Below are positions 25,144 to 32,889 of a stretch of 64,000 nucleotides of DNA, piece by piece. Origin of the DNA: Halomonas sp. McH1-25. Lineage in GTDB: Bacteria; Pseudomonadota; Gammaproteobacteria; Pseudomonadales; Halomonadaceae. The translations under genes were made by a program, and so were the position numbers. The DNA is taken from contig NZ_JAKRFI010000001.1 of NCBI RefSeq assembly GCF_022348165.1, positions 1,178,001 through 1,242,000 of the forward strand. Reading direction: 5' to 3'. Every line of letters begins with the position of its first letter. Position 1 is the stretch's first letter. The notes below the pieces were generated by a model. It worked only from the letters and a program-made list of their open reading frames with translations. It made no database searches and was not told the origin of the DNA.

Positions 25144-25153
25144 GGGGGATGGA
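25144..25153 (+). promoter_or_regulatory. Possible CsrA/RsmA site over the flhD ribosome binding site
   Basis: The flhD leader reads AAGGGGGATGGAATATG, so a GGA (25151-25153) sits in the ATGGA context favoured by CsrA, directly before the ATG and beside the Shine-Dalgarno GGGGG. CsrA is known to act on flhDC mRNA in E. coli; here the location predicts repression rather than stabilisation. The link to the two GGA-rich sRNAs is inference. Confidence 0.35.
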
Positions 25154-25155
25154 AT

Positions 25156-25476
25156 ATGCACAACGAAAGCCTTCTCGAAGATATCCAGGAGGTGAACCTG
25201 GCGTACCTGCTCCTCGCCCAGCGCATGCTGAAGGAAGACCGGGAAACCGCAATGTTTCGACTGAAGATCGACGAGCGCATGGCGGACTTGATGGCGTCGC
25301 TTTCCATCAAGCAGTTGAGTCAGATGGCCCGCTCCAATCAGTTGCTGTGTCGGTTGGCGTATGTCGACCCCGACCAGCTCATGAAATTGTTCGAGAACCC
25401 GCGTGAACTGGGCATGGCCCAGACCCATGCGGCCCTGCTCATGGCGGCAGATCGTTTCTCGAGTTCCGGTCATTGA
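25156..25476 (+). CDS. flhD: Flagellar master regulator subunit FlhD
   Basis: The 106-residue product matches FlhD along its length: LLEDIQEVNLAYLLLAQRML at the N-terminus, then REDRETAMFRLKI-type sequence, and KQLSQMARSNQLLCRLAYVD. FlhD forms the FlhD4C2 complex with FlhC, which activates class 2 flagellar operons with sigma70. AAGGGGG precedes the ATG. flhC follows after 25 bases. Unlike in enterobacteria, no motAB or che genes follow. Confidence 0.95.
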   Translation: MHNESLLEDIQEVNLAYLLLAQRMLKEDRETAMFRLKIDERMADLMASLSIKQLSQMARSNQLLCRLAYVDPDQLMKLFENPRELGMAQTHAALLMAADRFSSSGH

Positions 25477-25501
25477 ATGCCGACCCGGCGTGAGGGTGAG
25501 C

Positions 25502-26059
25502 ATGAAGAGTCTGGTTAGCGAGATGATGCAGGTGCAACTGGCGATCGAGCTTATCGAGCTTGGTGCCCGCCTGCAGGTACTCGAGACGGAAACCGAGCTG
25601 AGCCGTGCCCGGCTGATCAAGCTGTACAAGGAAGTCCGTGGCGTGTCCCCGCCCAAGGGCATGCTGCCCTTCTCGACCGACTGGTTCGTCACCTGGCTGC
25701 CGAACATCCACGCCTCGCTGTTCTACAACATCTACCGCAGCCTGTGCGACGACATTGGATGCGAGCGCCTCCCGGCCTTCGTCAAGGCCTACCGGCTCTA
25801 CGTCGAGCACGTCATGCTGGAGGAAAACGAGCCGGTGCTCGGGCTGACGCGCGCCTGGACTCTGGTGCGTTTCTTCGAGAGCGATCTGCTACAGCTATCA
25901 CGCTGCAAGGAATGCCGGGGACCGTTCGTCGCCCACGCACATAGCCCTGTACAGCATTTCGTCTGTGGCATCTGCCAGCCCCCGTCTCGTGCCGGCAAGA
26001 CGGCCAGGAGTCGCCAGAGCAAGATCGACGACCATCATCGCAGAGCAGGCACTGCCTGA
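25502..26059 (+). CDS. flhC: Flagellar master regulator subunit FlhC
   Basis: The 185-residue protein matches FlhC: VQLAIELIELGARLQVLETET near the start, ASLFYNIYRSL in the middle, and the zinc site C135-x2-C138 and C155-x2-C158 (RCKECRG, FVCGICQPP). It is the DNA-contacting partner of FlhD. ATG 25502 is chosen because FlhC homologues begin there, the frame being open further upstream inside flhD. The C-terminal tail after the zinc site is basic and His-rich. It is co-transcribed with flhD; no other flagellar gene is in the window. Confidence 0.95.
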   Translation: MKSLVSEMMQVQLAIELIELGARLQVLETETELSRARLIKLYKEVRGVSPPKGMLPFSTDWFVTWLPNIHASLFYNIYRSLCDDIGCERLPAFVKAYRLYVEHVMLEENEPVLGLTRAWTLVRFFESDLLQLSRCKECRGPFVAHAHSPVQHFVCGICQPPSRAGKTARSRQSKIDDHHRRAGTA

Positions 26060-26261
26060 CTCCTGCGTATCGACTCCTTTGCCACTTAGCGTGGTTTGTC
26101 GGATGCCGACACGCAGCATGATAGCCAGAAGATAAGTCAAAGGGACTTCTCCATTGATGATCTCAGGCTGAAACAAACCATCCTGCCAATATCGCTGTTG
26201 GAACTACCCCGGAGCGTTGGCTTTGTTGCATGATGATCCGATTGCCTGATCGGGAGTCATC

Positions 26262-26879
26262 ATGATGCCTATCCGCCTTGTGCGAAGCGCCATCTGCGTC
26301 GTTGCCTTGATGTTGTCCACCCCTGCCCTCGCCATCGAACTCGCCCAACGTGCACAGGTTGCCGAAAAGAAAGCGGAAGTGCTGGAACAGGAAGCCTCGG
26401 CCGAAGGCAGCGGCCGTCCCCCCGAGCCCGACGAGTTGATCACGCGGCCCGGCGCCCAGGCAGTGGATCCTGTCGGAGAGGCGCCATTGGATGACGCCAT
26501 CACTTGCCTGGCACGCTCGATCTACTGGGAAGCGCGAGGAGAAGGCGCAACGGATATGGAAGCGGTCGCCAACGTGGTGATGAACCGGTTGGGTCACGAT
26601 GGCTTTCCCGATACCGTTTGCGGAGTAGTCAAGCAGGGCTCGGAACAGGGCAATTGCCAGTTCTCGTGGTGGTGTGACGGTCGCCCCGACGAGGCCCAGG
26701 AGACGGAGGCCTATGTCATCGCCAAGGAAATCGCCCGCAAGGCGCTGAATCAGCAACTAAAGGACCACACCGATGGTGCGCAGTATTTTCACCACCGTAA
26801 TGTGATGCCTCACTGGGCCTCGGAATTTACCCGAACTTTCACGACCGATGAGATGCTCTTCTATCGGCAGGCCCGTTGA
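26262..26879 (+). CDS. Secreted SleB/CwlJ-type cell wall hydrolase
   Basis: The 205-residue product has a signal peptide (cleavage after residue ~24, TPALA) and a coiled region, then a Hydrolase_2 domain from about residue 80: CLARSIYWEARGEGATDMEAV holds the conserved glutamate, VVMNRLGHDGFPDTVCGVVKQ follows, then CQFSWWCDG and AQYFHHRNVMPHWA. The family includes spore cortex-lytic SleB; gram-negative members probably cut peptidoglycan glycan strands. It follows flhDC by 200 bases but has its own leader, so a flagellar role such as wall remodelling is possible but unproven. Confidence 0.88.
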   Translation: MMPIRLVRSAICVVALMLSTPALAIELAQRAQVAEKKAEVLEQEASAEGSGRPPEPDELITRPGAQAVDPVGEAPLDDAITCLARSIYWEARGEGATDMEAVANVVMNRLGHDGFPDTVCGVVKQGSEQGNCQFSWWCDGRPDEAQETEAYVIAKEIARKALNQQLKDHTDGAQYFHHRNVMPHWASEFTRTFTTDEMLFYRQAR

Positions 26880-26912
26880 AACCAGGCCTAGCCTAGCCGC
26901 CTGCCATGCTCT

Positions 26913-27019
26913 CGGTCGGAAGACCGCTACAAGAAAGCCGAGTCGTCATCGGAATGACACGTAAGCAAGGTAGGAATAGACAAAGCCCGGATACATGCGT
27001 TGAAGTGATGCATCCGGGC
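26913..27019 (+). ncRNA. Weak candidate for a third GGA-hairpin sRNA
   Basis: CGGTC-GGAA-GACCG (26913-26926) and GTCAT-CGGA-ATGAC (26945-26958) are perfect small hairpins with GGA in the tetraloop, a third GGA lies at 26973, and GCCCGGAT (26985-26992) pairs with ATCCGGGC (27012-27019). There is no T run after the last stem on this strand, and the shared blocks of copies 1 and 2 are absent. The last stem could simply be a terminator for the hydrolase gene. Confidence 0.3.
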
Positions 27020-27153
27020 CAAAAACGCTTCTTGTTGGTGCAGAAAGTCTCTGAAAGAGGGCATGTCCCCTCGAAAAAAATACTTAAATCTTTTTAACGG
27101 CTTGTTTTTGAAGGTTTTTTATTATTATGGCGCAGTTTTCGTATAGTTATTGG

Positions 27154-27298
27154 CATGGTAGGCGCGGAATGACTGCTCCTGACGTCCCATGGCAAAGCTT
27201 GCGCCGGGACAAGCCACCCGTTTTCAACGTCGCCTCATCATGGCGATCAACCGAGTGAGCTGGCGTGCTCCCCTGGTCCCCTTCGGGGGACTTTTTTT
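27154..27298 (+). ncRNA. Candidate small RNA with strong terminator, family unknown
   Basis: GTCCCC-TTCG-GGGGAC (27276-27291) followed by seven T is a textbook intrinsic terminator, yet no gene leads into it: the closest upstream stop on this strand is 400 bases away. TATAGT at 27142-27147 could be its -10. The 145-base interval has no credible open frame. It matches none of 4.5S, 6S or tmRNA that I can recall. The rest of 26880-27588, including 27299-27588, holds nothing I recognise. Confidence 0.4.
27276..27298 (+). terminator. Intrinsic terminator with UUCG loop
   Basis: Six-base GC stem closed by a TTCG tetraloop and followed by TTTTTTT. It is one of the strongest terminators in the window. 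Confidence 0.85.
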
Positions 27299-27588
27299 AT
27301 TCAGAGCCCGATATTGTTCTTGTAGCCTTTCGGTTCGGGCCGGCGAGCTGTATGGCTCCTAGTCTCCATTGCCTGCCCACTCGAAACAACACCACCTTCG
27401 TTTAATACAAGCGGACTCCTCCCGACATACGCTCTTTTCGTGACTTTGGATTTTCTCCGATTCGTCAGGAAAAAGTCATGCAGCTGCCTATACTTACCAG
27501 TCGTGGCGCAATGAGATGTCTGATCGACTCCGCTGGGCCGCGCTAACCTGTCGATGATTCAGAACCGTTCAAGGGAAGGGACGCAACA

Positions 27589-27993
27589 ATGGCCAAACAC
27601 ACCCGTGGCGTCGCCTATGGCGCCTGGCTGCTATTGGCGGTCTCGATCGCCGCCGTGATAGTGGCCGCCATCAACACGTTCAATGTAGGCAATGGCATCT
27701 CCTATACCTTCGGCACTTACCTCGTGCTGTTCTCCACTGCCATGTTGGTGATCGGATCGTTGTTGATCACCTTCGTCAGAGGCATGTCCCGTGGGTTGAG
27801 CGGCTTTGTCAGCGCCCTGTTGCTGATCGATCTGCTGGGCACGGGTTTCGCCTCCTACCTGCTGGAAGCCACGATCCTGGTATGGCTCATGGTGGCCGGA
27901 TTGATCGCTTGGCTCATCCACGTATTCGCCGATCCTGCCAGCGGTAAACGCTCCCACCCGACAACCACCAACCGGGAGGCCATGTCGTCATGA
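27589..27993 (+). CDS. Four-helix membrane protein coupled to the PQQ dehydrogenase
   Basis: The 134-residue product has four hydrophobic segments (about 10-28, 41-61, 70-90 and 94-113) and a short polar tail. Its stop overlaps the ATG of the quinoprotein gene (ATGA), so the two are translationally coupled. Membrane-bound glucose/quinate dehydrogenases carry five N-terminal helices on the same chain; here that anchor seems to be a separate subunit. It could hold the soluble domain at the membrane and pass electrons to ubiquinone; this is inferred from arrangement only. Confidence 0.75.
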   Translation: MAKHTRGVAYGAWLLLAVSIAAVIVAAINTFNVGNGISYTFGTYLVLFSTAMLVIGSLLITFVRGMSRGLSGFVSALLLIDLLGTGFASYLLEATILVWLMVAGLIAWLIHVFADPASGKRSHPTTTNREAMSS

Positions 27994-30176
27994 CTCGACA
28001 TTCAGCACTGACATTGTTGTCCACGCTACTGCTGGCCAGTGCGCTTGGCTCGGCTCACGCCCAAGACTCCCAAGACGAAGATAGCGCGCCCGGACCGACC
28101 GGTGGCCAGCCTCAGGGCATTACCGATATCGAAGGCACCCAGACGGACGGGGAAAACGGCGAGCAGAGCCAACAGCCCCAGCAAGACCAACAAGGCCAAC
28201 AAGACCAGCCGACGACCGCCGAAAGAGACCTGCAGACTACGCCGACTCTCAAGAAAGGACGCGTATCGACAGGCCCTGCCGGCACACCGCCCGCGCCCGA
28301 TGCTCAGGGACTCGACCCGACGCCGCCCCAGCCGGACGAGTGGATGGATTCGCCCAACGCCTGGGCAACGTTCAATGGCGATCTACGCGCACAGAAGTAT
28401 TCTCCAGCGGACCAGATCACCCCGGAGAATGTCGGCCAGCTCGAGAAGGCATGGGAATATCACACCGGAGACGTCTCTGACGGCAGTGGCGATATCCCGA
28501 TGACCGTGTGGTCGGCGACGCCACTGTTCGTCAACGAGACGCTCTATATCGGCACGCCCTTCTACCGGATCATTGCCCTGGATCCGGGTACCGGGGAGGA
28601 AAAGTGGAGCTTCGATCCGGATGCCCGGCTGGAAGCGCTCACTCAGCCCGACATGAAGAACCGCGGCGTGGCCTACTGGCAGGCTGACGATCCCCAGGAG
28701 GGCGAGGCATGCCAGAAGATGGTCTACATCGGCACCATGGATGCCAAACTCTACGGCGTCGATGCCGATACGGGCGAGCCCTGCAGCGAGTTCGGCGAGA
28801 GCGGCATGGTCAACGTCAACCAGTGGAACACGGTCAACGACAAGTGGCCGCTGTCGCTACTGCAGCCACCGACTGTCTATAACGATACGCTCTACCTGGG
28901 TTGGGCCGGCAAGGACTGGACGGATGCAGCCGCCCCTCCCGGCACGGTATTCGCTCTCGATGCACGCAGCGGCGAGTTGAAGTGGATGTTCCACGCCCTG
29001 CCGGAAGAAGTGATCCAACGTACCGGCACGGCCAACGTGTGGGCATCGATGTCCGTCGACCCCGAGACGGGCCTGGTCTACATTCCGGTCAGTTCGCCCA
29101 GCCCGAACTACTACGGTGGCAACCGCACCGAAGAGCTGCCGCTCGCCACCTCGGTGACGGCACTCGATGCCGAGACCGGCCGGGTCGTGTGGAGTCGTCA
29201 ATTGGTGCACCACGATATCTGGGACTACGATACCGATGCCCCGCCGACGCTGGTGGACATCGAGAAGGATGGCGAAACCATTCCCGCCCTGGTGCAGACC
29301 TCCAAGCAAGGCTTCCTCTACGTACTCAACCGCGAGACGGGAGAGCCGATCTATCCCATCGAGGAGCGCGAGGTACCGGCTTCGGATATCGAGGGGGAGC
29401 AGGCCGCACCTACCCAGCCTTACGTACCCACGCCCGAGCCGGTGATCCCTGACGAATGGCCGGGCGTATCGACGCTGGCCGACATCGTCAGCTTCGGTGA
29501 ATGTAGCCGTCGTGCCGAGCAGTACCGCTACGAAGGAAAGTTCACTCCGCCGAGCCTGGAAGGCAGCATCGCCTTCCCACCGACTACCGGCGGCACGCAA
29601 TGGGGCGGCGGCGCAGTCAACCCGGAGACGGGTATCTATGTGGTCAACTCCAACCACGTGGTTCAGATCTACAAGCTGATTCCGCGGGACGAGTTCCAGC
29701 AGGCCGAGCAGCAAGGCGAAACCGGGGGTTACTACGCCCAAGGCGACGTACCCTACGGTTTCCACCTTCAGACCTTCCTCAACTGGGCGGGGATGCCCTG
29801 CTGGAAACCGCCTTATGGCACGATCGCAGCCTATGATCTGAAGACCGGCGAGCGTCTATGGAACAAGCCGTTCGGTCAGGTCCAGAAGTACGGCTTCTAC
29901 ATGCCCGCGTCATGGGGCTCGGTGACCATTGGCGGTCCGGTGCTGACCAAGAGCGGGCTGATTTTCATCGGCGCGTCGATGGATTCACGGGTTCGCGCTC
30001 TCGACGTCGAGACCGGTGAAGAGCTGTGGCGCAGCCAGGTCGAAGCCCCGGCAGTGTCTATCCCGGCGACCTATACGTATCAGGGCAAGCAGTACGTGAC
30101 GTTCATCGTCGGCGGCAACTCGATCCTGTTGCCAAAGGTGAGCGATCAGGTCGTTTCCTATGCCCTGCCGGACTAG
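27990..30176 (+). CDS. PQQ-dependent dehydrogenase (glucose/quinate/shikimate type), secreted
   Basis: The 728-residue protein has a signal peptide (to about residue 24), a Gln/Pro-rich low-complexity stretch (30-115) and then an eight-bladed quinoprotein propeller beginning at WATFNGDLRAQKYSPADQIT. Propeller repeats recur as ALDPGTGEEKWSFDP, GVDADTGEPCSEFG, ALDARSGELKWMFH, VLNRETGEPIYPIEE, AYDLKTGERLWNK and ALDVETGEELWRSQ. The HHDIWDYDTDAPPTLVD segment is typical of membrane glucose and quinate dehydrogenases. It would oxidise a sugar or polyol in the periplasm. The N-terminal membrane part of classic enzymes is missing and probably supplied by the coupled upstream gene. No pqq biosynthesis genes are nearby. 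Confidence 0.9.
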   Translation: MTRHSALTLLSTLLLASALGSAHAQDSQDEDSAPGPTGGQPQGITDIEGTQTDGENGEQSQQPQQDQQGQQDQPTTAERDLQTTPTLKKGRVSTGPAGTPPAPDAQGLDPTPPQPDEWMDSPNAWATFNGDLRAQKYSPADQITPENVGQLEKAWEYHTGDVSDGSGDIPMTVWSATPLFVNETLYIGTPFYRIIALDPGTGEEKWSFDPDARLEALTQPDMKNRGVAYWQADDPQEGEACQKMVYIGTMDAKLYGVDADTGEPCSEFGESGMVNVNQWNTVNDKWPLSLLQPPTVYNDTLYLGWAGKDWTDAAAPPGTVFALDARSGELKWMFHALPEEVIQRTGTANVWASMSVDPETGLVYIPVSSPSPNYYGGNRTEELPLATSVTALDAETGRVVWSRQLVHHDIWDYDTDAPPTLVDIEKDGETIPALVQTSKQGFLYVLNRETGEPIYPIEEREVPASDIEGEQAAPTQPYVPTPEPVIPDEWPGVSTLADIVSFGECSRRAEQYRYEGKFTPPSLEGSIAFPPTTGGTQWGGGAVNPETGIYVVNSNHVVQIYKLIPRDEFQQAEQQGETGGYYAQGDVPYGFHLQTFLNWAGMPCWKPPYGTIAAYDLKTGERLWNKPFGQVQKYGFYMPASWGSVTIGGPVLTKSGLIFIGASMDSRVRALDVETGEELWRSQVEAPAVSIPATYTYQGKQYVTFIVGGNSILLPKVSDQVVSYALPD

Positions 30177-30200
30177 GTTCGGCTAGCGTTACCCATCCGA

Positions 30201-30227
30201 CCACCGGGCTCTGCCCGGTGGTTTTTT
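30201..30227 (+). terminator. Intrinsic terminator after the PQQ dehydrogenase
   Basis: CCACCGGGC (30201-30209) pairs with GCCCGGTGG (30213-30221) around a three-base loop and is followed by TTTTTT. It ends the two-gene dehydrogenase operon. Confidence 0.92.
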
Positions 30228-30276
30228 ATACTGATTGTTCTTATGTCCACCCGGAGGAAACAAACAGGGAGGTTTC

Positions 30277-30981
30277 ATGCCACATCAGATCACGAACCGC
30301 AGACGCAGCTATCGAAAGGCTCCGCAACGGGAAACGTTCTTGTGGGAAGGGCTGAATGCCTCGGCCTATGTCGTGGGCGCTGCATCATTCGTGGTTGGCA
30401 GTGTCTTTTTCCTGCCCGCTTTCGAGAAACACGCTGCAGCAGGGGCCTGGCTGTTCATTCTGGGCTCGTTGATCTATCTGACGGTCACGGCCAATGACTT
30501 TCTCGAAACCGTCAACCATTACCGGCATCACTCATCGCATGGCAGGAAGACCGTTCTCGAATTCGTTACCTCGACGGGCTACGTCATCGGGTGTGTCCTG
30601 TTTCTGGTAGGCAGTGCGTTCTTTCTGCCCAGACTGGGCCTGGAGCGTTGGGGCGCCTGGTGTTTCATCGTCGGCAGCGGCCTATTTACCATTGGCGCCA
30701 CCATTAACGTCACGCAAATCACCCAAGCCGGATCGATGGTCGCTTTGCAACTGCTGAACGCCGTCGCTATATCTTTCGTCATCGGCTCCATTCTATTTAT
30801 CGTCGCCTCCATTCCCTATCTTTGGCCGAACCATCAATCGCAGCTTGCCCACACCCTACATACTTATCTGGCAGCCCAGTTCATTTTCGCTAGCCTACTG
30901 TTTCTCGCCGGAGGTATGGCTAACTTCTACCGAGCTTATCGGAACCACCGCTTTTACCAAAGAAAGAGCAATGGCGAGTGA
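30277..30981 (+). CDS. YrhK-domain membrane protein
   Basis: The 234-residue product has three YrhK-like two-helix units, each like NASAYVVGAASFVVGSVFFLP followed by a polar turn and GAWLFILGSLIYLTV; the second unit starts at FVTSTGYVIGCVLFLVGSAFF and the third at LLNAVAISFVIGSILFIVAS. The repeated pattern is internal to the protein. Function is unknown. ATG 30277 has GGGAGG upstream; the frame open from 30235 is not used. It is the only gene between the terminators at 30201 and 31025. Confidence 0.85.
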   Translation: MPHQITNRRRSYRKAPQRETFLWEGLNASAYVVGAASFVVGSVFFLPAFEKHAAAGAWLFILGSLIYLTVTANDFLETVNHYRHHSSHGRKTVLEFVTSTGYVIGCVLFLVGSAFFLPRLGLERWGAWCFIVGSGLFTIGATINVTQITQAGSMVALQLLNAVAISFVIGSILFIVASIPYLWPNHQSQLAHTLHTYLAAQFIFASLLFLAGGMANFYRAYRNHRFYQRKSNGE

Positions 30982-31024
30982 CGCCACGCCAAGTACTGGT
31001 TAAAGGGTATTGGCTTAAAAGAAA

Positions 31025-31046
31025 AGCCCCAACCAAGGTTGGGGCT
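31025..31046. terminator. Bidirectional terminator
   Basis: AGCCCCAACC (31025-31034) pairs with GGTTGGGGCT (31037-31046) around AA. On the minus strand it runs into TTTTC, so it ends the DUF3618-containing operon; on the plus strand it follows the YrhK gene. Confidence 0.8.
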
Positions 31047-31073
31047 GAACGATTCGCACGAGGGTGCTAAGCG

Positions 31074-31673
31074 TTACATCTTGCTGCCAGGCGAGCCGTC
31101 GCGATGCTGCCGAGTGCCGAGATGCGTTGGTTCGCCGATGACCTCGGAATCGCCCGGGCGGGGCTGCCCCCCTTTATGCTGGGCCGTGCCCAGATGTGTT
31201 GCCTCACCGACGACCTCCCGGTCCATGGAGGAGCCGGTCGTAGCCATTCCCGTACCAGCCGTCGTCACGGGACGGTTCGCCCCGGTCACAGTGCTGGCGT
31301 GCGGTGCCGCCTCGCTCGAGGTAGCCGGCATCACCGTGCCCGGCTTGCTATACCGCCCTTCCGTGTCATGGCGATGTCTACCCATGGACCTGTCGGAGGA
31401 TTTCTGTCCGCTCCGGTTTTGCGACATCATTAACCAACCCACCCCGATACCAATCAGCAGAACCGGGATCGGATTGTGCTTGACGGTGTTGCCGAGATTG
31501 GCAATGAACTCGTTGGCACCCCCATTGCGAATCTGGTTATAGGCAGAGTCCATGAAATACTTCGGCGAAAGCCGGTCTTCCAACTCATGCAGGGTATCGT
31601 CCAGGTTCTCGCGCGTCTGGCGGATTTCGTCTTCTATCTCATCCGCACTGCGTCTATCTTGCTTATCGCTCAT
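31074..31673 (-). CDS. DUF3618 domain protein, one membrane helix
   Basis: The 199-residue protein begins with ADEIEDEIRQTRENLDDTLHELEDRLSP, the DUF3618 helix, followed by a single membrane helix (about 68-84, NPIPVLLIGIGVGWLMM). The C-terminal 100 residues are polar and contain a repeated unit, VVGEATHLGTAQHKGG and VIGEPTHLGTRQHRDG. Such proteins accompany ElaB/YqjD-like stress and holin-like genes and may tether ribosomes or shape the membrane. Its start overlaps the stop of the upstream gene (31670-31673). Confidence 0.8.
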   Translation of the reverse strand: MSDKQDRRSADEIEDEIRQTRENLDDTLHELEDRLSPKYFMDSAYNQIRNGGANEFIANLGNTVKHNPIPVLLIGIGVGWLMMSQNRSGQKSSDRSMGRHRHDTEGRYSKPGTVMPATSSEAAPHASTVTGANRPVTTAGTGMATTGSSMDREVVGEATHLGTAQHKGGQPRPGDSEVIGEPTHLGTRQHRDGSPGSKM

Positions 31674-32107
31674 TGACTGCCCTCCTTGACGTGTTCACTG
31701 TGATGCTTGGCCACATCCTTATCATTTCTGAGACTGTCCATTGTTCTTTGCGGCGTCAAATCCAACGTCTGGAGTTTCTTGCGCCCGGATTGCACCAGAA
31801 TGGCACCGATGATCAGTACCACGCCGCCGACAATGAGCGCCGACAGCCACGGTGTAGAACCGTAATCGATGATTGCATGGAGCCCATAGACCGCAGCGGC
31901 AAGCAAGACCAGGAAACCACTGAACAGCACGGCACCGGCAGCGGCAATGGAACCTGCGCCTTTCGCAGCTTGCGAGGTTTTCTCGGACATTTCGGCTTGT
32001 GCCAGACGCACTTCGCCGCGAATCAGGGTTCTGATCTCATCCGTCAGGTTCGAAACCAGTGAACCGAGCATGGAACTTTCCGTACGGTTTCTGTTTTCTT
32101 CATCCAT
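31670..32107 (-). CDS. Phage-holin-family/YqjE-like membrane protein
   Basis: The 145-residue product belongs to the Actinobacterial/YqjE-like 'phage holin' family (DUF1469): LVSNLTDEIRTLIRGEVRLAQAEMSEK, then two membrane helices (about 48-74 and 80-103), and a polar tail. Despite its family name it is a chromosomal membrane protein, not a phage gene. ATG 32107 has GGAGA nine bases upstream; the frame further upstream is not needed. It is the first gene of a two-gene operon with the DUF3618 gene. Confidence 0.85.
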   Translation of the reverse strand: MDEENRNRTESSMLGSLVSNLTDEIRTLIRGEVRLAQAEMSEKTSQAAKGAGSIAAAGAVLFSGFLVLLAAAVYGLHAIIDYGSTPWLSALIVGGVVLIIGAILVQSGRKKLQTLDLTPQRTMDSLRNDKDVAKHHSEHVKEGSQ

Positions 32108-32201
32108 GAGTGTCTCTCCTTGACAGACGTAATACTGAGTTGGCATTTACCAACGTAGTCAAAGATACCGCCAAGGCAATGACATTTACCTTCCAGTTAA
32201 C

Positions 32202-32477
32202 TTATCCCTCATCCTGAACCCGTTGCTTCCGGCAACGTCCAGGCCAAGCCGAGGCATGAGGGCGCCCCATTCCCAAGGGGCGGCATCTCGGTACGCTGCG
32301 TATCGGATACAAACCGTAATGCCTGGTGGACCTTGCCGGATCGGCAGGCAGCCCCGATCTGCGCCATGTCGGACGTTGGCGAAGCGCAACCTGCCGATAG
32401 CGCACACCGGCGAGATATTCATCCACGAGCTTTATGAGCATGGCGGCCAACATGGCCAGTTTTCTGAAGTTAGCCAT
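32202..32477 (-). CDS. Doubtful small ORF overlapping the thioredoxin stop
   Basis: A 91-residue frame starts at an ATG inside the last codons of the thioredoxin-like gene (ATGGCTAA), as translationally coupled genes often do. The first 20 residues (MANFRKLAMLAAMLIKLVDE) look plausible, but the rest is Arg/Pro/Gly-rich without recognisable domains, which is typical of spurious GC-rich frames. The surrounding 32108-32469 region holds no other gene that I can support. Confidence 0.25.
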   Translation of the reverse strand: MANFRKLAMLAAMLIKLVDEYLAGVRYRQVALRQRPTWRRSGLPADPARSTRHYGLYPIRSVPRCRPLGMGRPHASAWPGRCRKQRVQDEG

Positions 32478-32796
32478 CGATCCGTTCCAGTGCCTGAGAG
32501 ATTGAATGGGTATCCGGTGGCCGAACGAGGCGCGTGACCTCTTGACCATTGTCGAGAAAAACCAGCGTGGGCCACAGCTTGACTCGAAAGGAGCGCCCCA
32601 GCCGACGCCCCCGCCCATCCGCGATCTTGAGATGATTGACACCGGGATGCTTTTCCATGGCCGCGGCCAGGATCGGCTGCACAGATAGGCAAAAGCCACA
32701 CCACGGGGAGCCGAATTCGAGAACGGTCGGCTCTTCCAACGCATCGATATCCTTGCGCGCTGGCTCACGCTCCAGGTACTTCGTGGTCATTGGCAT
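32470..32796 (-). CDS. Thioredoxin-family protein
   Basis: The 108-residue product has the thioredoxin active site WCGFC (in VLEFGSPWCGFCLSVQPIL, about residue 35) and the cis-Pro segment FRVKLWPTLVFLDNGQEV near 75. It is a cytoplasmic single-domain protein; with Gly-Phe between the cysteines it differs from TrxA (WCGPC). ATG 32796 follows GGAGG at seven bases and is preferred over the longer frame from 32880. It is divergent from the secreted hydrolase gene. Confidence 0.85.
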   Translation of the reverse strand: MPMTTKYLEREPARKDIDALEEPTVLEFGSPWCGFCLSVQPILAAAMEKHPGVNHLKIADGRGRRLGRSFRVKLWPTLVFLDNGQEVTRLVRPPDTHSISQALERIDG

Positions 32797-32889
32797 TCCG
32801 TATCCTCCTTGACTTGATCCGTCAGCCAATGTCGCTAGCTTGAAAGTAAGCGCTTCCCAACCCAACGACAAACAGGACATGGAGGTCGC

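Noticed and set aside
31670-32107. Prophage or lysis gene suggested by the 'phage holin' family name
   Set aside because: The protein is a YqjE-like chromosomal membrane protein beside a DUF3618 gene; no other phage gene is present.
32202-32477. Confident gene coupled to thioredoxin
   Set aside because: Only the first 20 residues look protein-like; the rest is Arg/Pro-rich, so it is listed at low confidence only.
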